A stretch of 64,000 nt of DNA, taken from NCBI GenBank assembly GCA_946965045.2, contig OX337231.1:310001-374000 (forward strand). The letters run 5' to 3'. The stretch is from Epithemia pelagica. Its lineage: Eukaryota; Bacillariophyta; Bacillariophyceae; Surirellales; Surirellaceae. The position numbers and the translations under genes are program-made. Each line of letters begins with the position of its first letter. The first letter of the stretch is position 1. This document shows, one piece after another, positions 57,788 through 64,000 of the stretch. The notes under the pieces were generated by a model that was not told where the DNA came from, did no database searches, and saw nothing but the letters and a program-made list of their open reading frames with translations.

Positions 57788-60700
57788 TTATATGTAATAG
57801 TTGCCACTTCCCATGGCATTGGGATTGCCACCAGGATCGACGGCCGAGGGGGCCGGTGGCAAAAAGGCCGGTTCAAACGAGGTGGAACTTTCCATGGCCA
57901 GTCCCGTGTACATGGCATCGCTGCCACCGCCACCATTGTAGAAACCACCACCGCCGCCACCACCACCTCGAATACGACGAATCAGTCGTCCCACAAAGTT
58001 GATTGGTCCTTCGCAGCCATCCAAAGTCAAACCATAACGCTTGAAATAATAATAACCTCCCACACCCAACAGCAATACGACAAAGACGTTGCGGAAGAAA
58101 TGAGATTTCTTCTTTTTCTTGGGTGTTTCTTCGTCTCCAGTGCTTCCTGCGCTGGGCTCATCTTCTGGAGTGGACGCCGCGTCTTGATCTGCTGGTTCAT
58201 TGGCATTGTTATTGTCATTGTTGGCAGCGTTATTATTATTGCTGTTATTGTTTTTGTTGTTTTTGCCGCGCTTTTCCGGGGGAATGTATTCGTTCCTGGT
58301 CTGGCTGGTGCCACTAGTAGTACTACTGCTGCTGGGGCTATAACCTCCAGAGGGTGGTGACGGAACTGGAGCTTTCGTAGGGTTCTTAGTAGGGGGCGGT
58401 GTGCGAGCGGATGGAGAACTGGGCGTGGGAGCGCCATCTTTCAGACAGTTGTCCTTCAACGAAAGATAAAACTGCCACGACTCTATACATATCAAGCAAT
58501 TAGAACCGAGTGAGAAAATGATTCACAACGAGTACAGAGTCCGCAAGAGAGAACCTGGGATACCGTAACGTACCATGCGTCACTTCTAGGTTGGCTTCAC
58601 AGTCCAATCGTCGAAAGGACGGAAAGGTACCAGCCCCGCCACAATCCTCTTTGAGGACAAAATCACATTGTTTGGATTGGCTCAAATCGGCATTGGTAAA
58701 TTTCTTGATAAGATTCGATCGACAGGGTGTGTAAAATTCGTTCCAGGCGGCACAATCAATTTTATCCAGAGCATTACAGGCATCAACGGATTCGTACAGT
58801 AAGGTTTTAAAGTTCAAAAAGGACGAACACAACGGACAATCCTTGTTGGCTTGTGTGGCACAATCACAAAAGTTTTCACCATCTTCATAGACAATTCGTG
58901 CCAAGGCTTGAATGGATTCGGCCAAGCCGGGATCCTCCACTTGGACACTGGACTGACCATCCTTGGCTCGGTTAAGAATAGACATGCATTCTTGCGCCGT
59001 ATGGCCTCCGTGATTGACTCGATCGCGGTACTCATGTGCACACTTTTCAAAGGTGTCCAAATCTCCAAAATGATTTTGATCAAAATCCATGAGCAACATG
59101 GACACTTCATCAAACTTGGTACATTGGCTAAATTCCAAAATGGCATCACTTCCCGCCATCGTTTGCGTCGGAGAACAAATGGCATACTCCGAATTGCCAT
59201 CAGAGGCCTGATTGTTGTTGCTACTCGCCTTGCCACCACTCGAGCCTTCACGGCTCATGCAATAATCCGTCTTGGAGTCATCGGTACAAGCGCACAAGGC
59301 ACAATCCACCACAGCATTGAAACTGTCCATACCAAAACAATACGTCGGCGTAAAGTCTTCTTTTTCCAAACAGGCATCGCACATTTCGTCCGATTGGCAG
59401 GATTTAACTTGAATCGGACATTTCTTGGTGACACATTCAAACATGGCCTTGAATTCGGTATAATCTGAATCCTTGGTGGGATCTTCGGTCGTGCGGCCAT
59501 TGCACGTGGTGTCGCACGAGGTACCATAGGCTGCAAACTCACACGTCATGGGTGCCCCACCTGAAGCAATGGCCGGTGCGGCTCCCACGGTTCTGTAGGG
59601 TTTGAGTTCCCAGGACACTTCCTTGCCCCAAATACCACCCTTGGTTGTGACCGTATAACAGGCCGGCTTGGCACTCAAACAGACAAAGGCGGTTCCTTGT
59701 GCACCGTTTTTCAAACCCCCTTCAAAGACCTGCTTTTTGGTATCTTTATTCGTCAATATCAATTTGGTTTCTTCCCAACCATCGCCAAAGGAATCGTACA
59801 TGGTCAAGCGGTAGGGTTCTTCATCAATTTTCGGACAGGCAAATTCAATGGAATCTCCGCCTCCGGCATAAATTTCGTCATCATTATTATTGACCCAGTC
59901 CTTATTTTCTCCACAGTCGACACTCAGGGCATTGTTACAATCGCGACTGAGCGGATCACGACAGGCATAGCCTTCCATGCCACAATGAATCTGGTTGTTG
60001 TCTTCATGACACGAGTCGGGACAACAATCGCCCTTATCCCATCCACAAACAGCCGAATTGTAACAACCGTAAAGGTTTTCGTGACAAATGCCGTCTCCCA
60101 AGAACTGCTCATGCATTCCGGGCCATTCGCACCGGACCAAGCTGGAACAATCCAAAGTGGTGGCATTGGCCATGGCCGGATGTTGTTGCTGTTTTTCGTG
60201 TTGGGGTTTGACACAGGCTTGGAAGGAGACGCAAAAGGCCGATTCAGCTTTCTTGTCGACAGCCATGGCATTGCAATGACCCTTGTCGTAAATGACATTC
60301 AACACATCCCTGCACTCGAGGTTGTCGGGCATGGTGGCCCAGTCAATGTCTTGTTCACTCATTTTGGCAAAACAATCCAAACACTTCGAATGCTCCAAAC
60401 ATTGAGTCAAGGCCTGATTTGTACCAAGAAAAAATAGAATAGCATTAGCTAAAGAGGAACGAACAAATGAACAGAAAATCACATTTGGTGCTAGCCATCC
60501 AGAGAAGCTAAACGACGCACGACCAAAGGTATCTTGCACTCTTCTCCTCGTTTCATGCACAAACAGTTGAAACATAATACAATTTGTACGTACCCCATCA
60601 CACAGCATGTAGCCCAAATCTTCATCCAATTGACGGGCCAACAATCCTCGTCCATGACGAGATGTTTCTTGTTCCTGGAAGGTAGACCACAAGGCATGTT

Positions 60701-61037
60701 TGGTTTCCTCCTTTTGGAGTTGTCGATTCCACTTTGTCCTGTCATGATCAGTCAATCTGGAACAACAATCAAGCAAGCAAGCAATCGATCTGATGAGTCC
60801 CATACAATTACAGAGAAGAGACAAAGACTTGCAAATATTATGCAAACTCTCTCTCTCTCTGTGCGATGCGTTGGATAAAATCGAGAGGCGCTTCGATACG
60901 TACCGTTTGGTAAAGCTTTGCAATGAATCTGGACTGGATCGAACCGATACTGCTAGCTGCAACAGAACAAACAGCACTGGCATCATGGTAGATCGTACGG
61001 CTGCTGATGGAGCGACGGCAGCGGGAACCTCGATCAT
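57788..61037 (-). CDS. LNR-domain type I membrane protein, four exons
   Basis: Secreted or plasma-membrane protein; 943 residues after joining 60904-61037, 60594-60756, 58574-60413 and 57788-58482. All introns are GT-AG (147, 180 and 91 bp; donors GTACGT) and phases agree throughout. A signal peptide (MMPVLFVLLQLAVSV) is followed by Cys-rich modules: CLEHSKCLDCF, then a Lin-12/Notch repeat near 190-235 (GDGICHENLYGC, CGWDKGDCC), a beta-sandwich segment YRLTMYDSFGDGWEE, and further cysteine pairs (CDACLEKEDFTPTYC, CALCACTD). The last exon gives a Pro/Ser/Asn-rich stalk, one membrane helix near 843 (VFVVLLLGVGGYYYF) and a Gly-rich tail. LNR modules bind calcium. Introns 1 and 2 and the last exon are easily missed because long frames run through them. 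Confidence 0.8.
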
Positions 61038-61539
61038 GGTTCATTCAGTGGGTCTCTCTCATCCGTTGTCTCTAGTGGGATTCGGGTGATGAGTCGTGTG
61101 TTCTCGACTTTCTCCATGGTGTATTGTGGGGGCGTCCCCCCTCCAACTGTTTCGAATGGATGGACACCCCCAGAAACGCGAAACTAGTTTCTCCTCCGAT
61201 TCGTCTTGGGGGTCTCCGTCTCGTCCCCCCAAATTCCCCCACAAAACACCGACTGGTTCTCACCCTCGAACCACAAAACCTGCCCTTGCTATCTGTATCA
61301 GATTCCCAAGCTCATAGACTCCTCTAGCTACACTCCTAGTATCGTTGTCTCGCTCTTTTCCAAGTGGTGTAGACAAAAACGACTTGAACAATGCTTCTCC
61401 AGTTTTGCGATTTTTGACATTTATTTCTTACATTTACTAGATGCTTATATTTTACCCATCATCATCTATGAACGATTCTTATTGTGTGTATGTACGGATA
61501 TGTGTGGTTAGAACGACCATGAAGGAATATCATTCTCCC
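61038..61539. other. Intergenic, nothing recognised
   Basis: Between the LNR gene start and the end of the disordered protein gene. C-rich runs near 61,125-61,250. No gene supported. Confidence 0.4.
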
Positions 61540-64000
61540 TTAGGGCTGATCGGTAAACAGAAAGGGATCAAAGTGCTGAATCAAATTCCGGGGTGCGGCG
61601 GCCGATGTGAGAGCCGTTCCATAACTCATCAGGGACCGTTCTTCATCGTCGGCATCAAAAAAGGCGGTGGAACTTCCCACGGAACCACCTCCAGTCTTGC
61701 AGGAATGATTGTCGTCATCATCGTCATCGTCTCCGTCCACAATTTTGTCAAATTCCGAACCCAACAATCCCAGTCGAACTTCTTCCGTAATTTCGGAAGA
61801 AAAATGTCGTCCCCGACCACTATTCGAACCAGACGAAGATCGATTCTTCGAGTCCGTGTGGGTGGGTTCCGCCGCTTGTGATGATTGTGCTGTGGTTCGA
61901 AAAGGAGATCCCGAAAAGACTTCTGGAAATTGGTACTGATCAAAGAATCCCGTTACCTTGCTCATGACACTCTGTCCTTGTTGTGGTTGCGGTTGTTGCT
62001 GTGGTTGTTGCATGGCATTGGGGGAGGGTGTTCTCATGTGCACCCTTGTTGTCTGTGATGGCTTTTTGACAGCGTTGGGAGAGGGTGCTCTTATGGCCGG
62101 TCTGCGGTGGCCATGGTTACTGTTGTTGTTGTTGTTGTTGTGGTTGGTTTGATACGGCTGTTGTTGTGGTGGCTGGTCGTGAGTAGAATGGTGATTGTTA
62201 TTCTGGTACGGCGACGTCATGGACGAATGGTCGGACGGTACGGATGACTGGTGCATGCCAGGTCCAACCGTTGGGGAAGGATGCAAACCGACCGAATGTG
62301 AGGAGGAGAGATGGCGGTCGGTTTGTCGGGAGAATTGATTGTGGTGGAATCGATTGCTTCGAGCCAAATCCGATTGAAGGTTGTTTCGAACATCTCTAAT
62401 TGTTGAAGCAATCATCTCTTCCAGGAGTTCTGAATCTGTCTTTTCCAGTTCAGGACTTGGAGGACGACGTGACGACGCTTTTCCACCACGAACATGGTGA
62501 AACAAGAAATCATCGGTCGAATCTTGCGCTTCAATACAATTCGATGCCATGTCATCTTCATCATCCCACGAACTTGCCACCGAAAAGACGGAAGCGTCCA
62601 ATCCACCCACGGCAGCCAGTGCGGCAGATGAAGAGTTGGTACGTCGTACAACGGAATGAAGACGATCGTTTGTCCTGTTCGAAGACATGAGACCCGACTG
62701 ATTGCCCTGAATTTGGTGATGTCGCTGTTGCTGTTGCTTTTGTTGACTCCACTTGGATGGGCCAGCCATTCTGAAAGCTGATCCAGAAGGCATTGGATTA
62801 CCAGTCCCAGGACCGCTCCGATAGTTGGTACGAGCAAAACCTGGAACTCCACCACTACCGTTGGACTCTTGTTGTTGTCTGCTCCATCGGTGCGTTGTCC
62901 CGGTGGGGGTTGTAGTATCTGTTTGGGAAGATGAGACTGATACTGTGTCGGAGGCCGAATTGTCCCATTGTGCGGAGGAGCGATCTTGTCTGTGTAAAAC
63001 ACCCGAAGACGACTTTGTCAAACGAGGGTGAGCTTGCTGCTCCACAGACATGAAGTTGGCGGAAGACATTGGATTACCAGTCCCAGGTGCATTCTGAAAG
63101 TTGGGCGATGTGCGCGCAAAACCAGGAACTCCACCACCACCGTTGGACTCCTGTTGCTGTCTGTTCCATCGGTGCGTCGTTCTGGTGGGAGTTGTGGTAT
63201 CTGTGTGGAAAGACGAGACTGAGACGGTGTCTGCGGCCGAATTGTCCCACGGTGCGGAGCAGCGATCTTGTCTGTGTAAAACTCCCGAAGACGATTTTGT
63301 CAAACGAGGGTGAACTTGCTGCTCCGCAGACAAGAAGTTGGTGGAACGCGGTTGTGCTTTGGCATTGACAGAAGAGTCGTGTGCTGACATCCTGTTTGCG
63401 GTCGGCATTGAGGAGGCGGAAGGACTAGAGTCAATCTGTTCGTCTTTTTTGGAAAATTGTTGCTGTCCCTGGGACATGCTATTTCTAAAAAGGCGTTCAC
63501 TGATCTTTTTGATCGCACTTCCAGTCGGTGCCGAGGAAACTGAAACGCTATCAGATGAAGTCCATTCAGAAGAATTGCCTGCCTGTTTTTGGCCAGAAGC
63601 CGCGCGAGAGAAATTCGTCTTTGTATCTTCAAGATTCGGAGGAGCAGAAAGCGGACGATGAGACGGCGATTCCGTCGCAGAGACGTTATGCTTCTGCTTG
63701 GATGAGGGGACGTCGGAGGAAATCTCCATTTCTCGACGATGGTGGATCCCATTCGAATGGTCTTCATTCACGGGAGAAGGCATATGGGATCGTTCCATGC
63801 CCATACCTTGTGTTCGTGCGTTAAATGAACCAGTGGAGCCTGATCGAACCTCAGTCCTACCTGGACCCATTGTTCCACCATACTCTTTCTTGTGTTGTTG
63901 GTCCGTGGCCGACATGTCATCCGCAAACACAAGAGGGTACGGATCTTGTTCCCTGCTGCTTTTTTCCGAGAAGTCTTCCTCTTCTCCCGTGGATGAGTCG
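61540..64000 (-). CDS. Disordered Ser/Gln-rich protein with tandem duplication, N-terminus outside window
   Basis: The frame is open to the right edge of the window, so the start is not seen; at least 819 residues are present. Composition is Ser, Gln, Asn, Pro, Thr and His, with almost no hydrophobic core. A 92-residue segment (EQQxHPRLTKSSSGVLHRQDR..., DTVSVSS, THRWxRQQQESNG, GVPGFART, GTGNPM) occurs twice in a row. A short helical stretch (LELEKTDSELLEEMIASTIRDV-like, near the middle) may be a binding segment. The C-terminal quarter has an acidic run (VDGDDDDDDD) and ends AAPRNLIQHFDPFLFTDQP. Likely a scaffold or regulatory protein with many phosphorylatable serines; no family recognised. 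Confidence 0.65.
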   Translation of the reverse strand, partial: DSSTGEEEDFSEKSSREQDPYPLVFADDMSATDQQHKKEYGGTMGPGRTEVRSGSTGSFNARTQGMGMERSHMPSPVNEDHSNGIHHRREMEISSDVPSSKQKHNVSATESPSHRPLSAPPNLEDTKTNFSRAASGQKQAGNSSEWTSSDSVSVSSAPTGSAIKKISERLFRNSMSQGQQQFSKKDEQIDSSPSASSMPTANRMSAHDSSVNAKAQPRSTNFLSAEQQVHPRLTKSSSGVLHRQDRCSAPWDNSAADTVSVSSFHTDTTTPTRTTHRWNRQQQESNGGGGVPGFARTSPNFQNAPGTGNPMSSANFMSVEQQAHPRLTKSSSGVLHRQDRSSAQWDNSASDTVSVSSSQTDTTTPTGTTHRWSRQQQESNGSGGVPGFARTNYRSGPGTGNPMPSGSAFRMAGPSKWSQQKQQQQRHHQIQGNQSGLMSSNRTNDRLHSVVRRTNSSSAALAAVGGLDASVFSVASSWDDEDDMASNCIEAQDSTDDFLFHHVRGGKASSRRPPSPELEKTDSELLEEMIASTIRDVRNNLQSDLARSNRFHHNQFSRQTDRHLSSSHSVGLHPSPTVGPGMHQSSVPSDHSSMTSPYQNNNHHSTHDQPPQQQPYQTNHNNNNNNSNHGHRRPAIRAPSPNAVKKPSQTTRVHMRTPSPNAMQQPQQQPQPQQGQSVMSKVTGFFDQYQFPEVFSGSPFRTTAQSSQAAEPTHTDSKNRSSSGSNSGRGRHFSSEITEEVRLGLLGSEFDKIVDGDDDDDDDNHSCKTGGGSVGSSTAFFDADDEERSLMSYGTALTSAAAPRNLIQHFDPFLFTDQP
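62791..63342. repeat. 276-bp in-frame tandem duplication within the disordered protein
   Basis: Units start at 62,791 and 63,067 (cattggattaccagtcccagg), a spacing of 276 bp or exactly 92 codons, with scattered substitutions. Confidence 0.85.

Noticed and set aside
59697-60437. 246-codon plus-strand frame
   Set aside because: Antisense to the cysteine-rich exon of the LNR gene; no family features.

Overview
The window looks like nuclear DNA of a pennate diatom. Genes are compact with few, short GT-AG introns (91-186 bp). Several proteins carry plastid-type leaders with a Phe just after the signal peptide (HGF, NAF). A Ty1/copia element has the diatom-style protease motif (DSHA), and the dispersed multi-spanning membrane proteins with acidic, low-complexity tails are typical of diatoms. 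The genus cannot be fixed from the sequence alone.

Layout. 1-4.7 kb: a truncated 3' gene end, a convergent BAH-like hypothetical gene, and a plastid-targeted Mpv17/PMP22 protein with one intron. 4.76-10.35 kb and 24.0-29.96 kb: two direct copies (A and B) of a three-gene cassette, made of a single-pass membrane protein, a Crinkler-type coiled-coil/PD-(D/E)XK/kinase protein and, divergent to it, a SABATH carboxyl methyltransferase. A third, inverted and eroded copy (C, about 29.9-33.7 kb) keeps a full nuclease-kinase gene and has an orphan Crinkler-like header gene in its divergent promoter interval. Between A and B lies a 10.4 kb DIRS-order (PAT/Ngaro geometry) tyrosine-recombinase retrotransposon at 11,820-22,186. 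It has intact split direct repeats, a gag-like ORF and an RT-RNase H ORF in one frame separated by a single UGA-CUA stop, a recombinase ORF with no ATG ahead of its catalytic arginine, and two ATG-started antisense ORFs overlapping as ATGA.

34-38 kb: a carotenoid-isomerase-like FAD protein and the first of three dispersed members of a small unknown family that share a phase-0 intron after a VTF motif (others near 49.5 and 57 kb). 38.5-44.5 kb: a minus-strand copia element with 164-bp LTRs and a 4-bp target duplication, inserted 10 bp past the stop codon of a four-span membrane protein. 45.9-47.2 kb: a 263-bp tandem repeat grown from that gene's 5' flank and interrupted by a 454-bp TTTTAGAC-rich inverted-repeat element. 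47.5-64 kb: an alpha/beta hydrolase, an eight-span-type duplicated membrane protein, a vWA alpha-kinase, a four-exon LNR-domain membrane protein, and a truncated disordered protein with a 92-residue internal duplication.

The strongest candidates for undescribed biology are the antisense gene pair and readthrough arrangement in the DIRS-order element, and the repeatedly duplicated nuclease-kinase/SABATH cassette with its separated Crinkler header.
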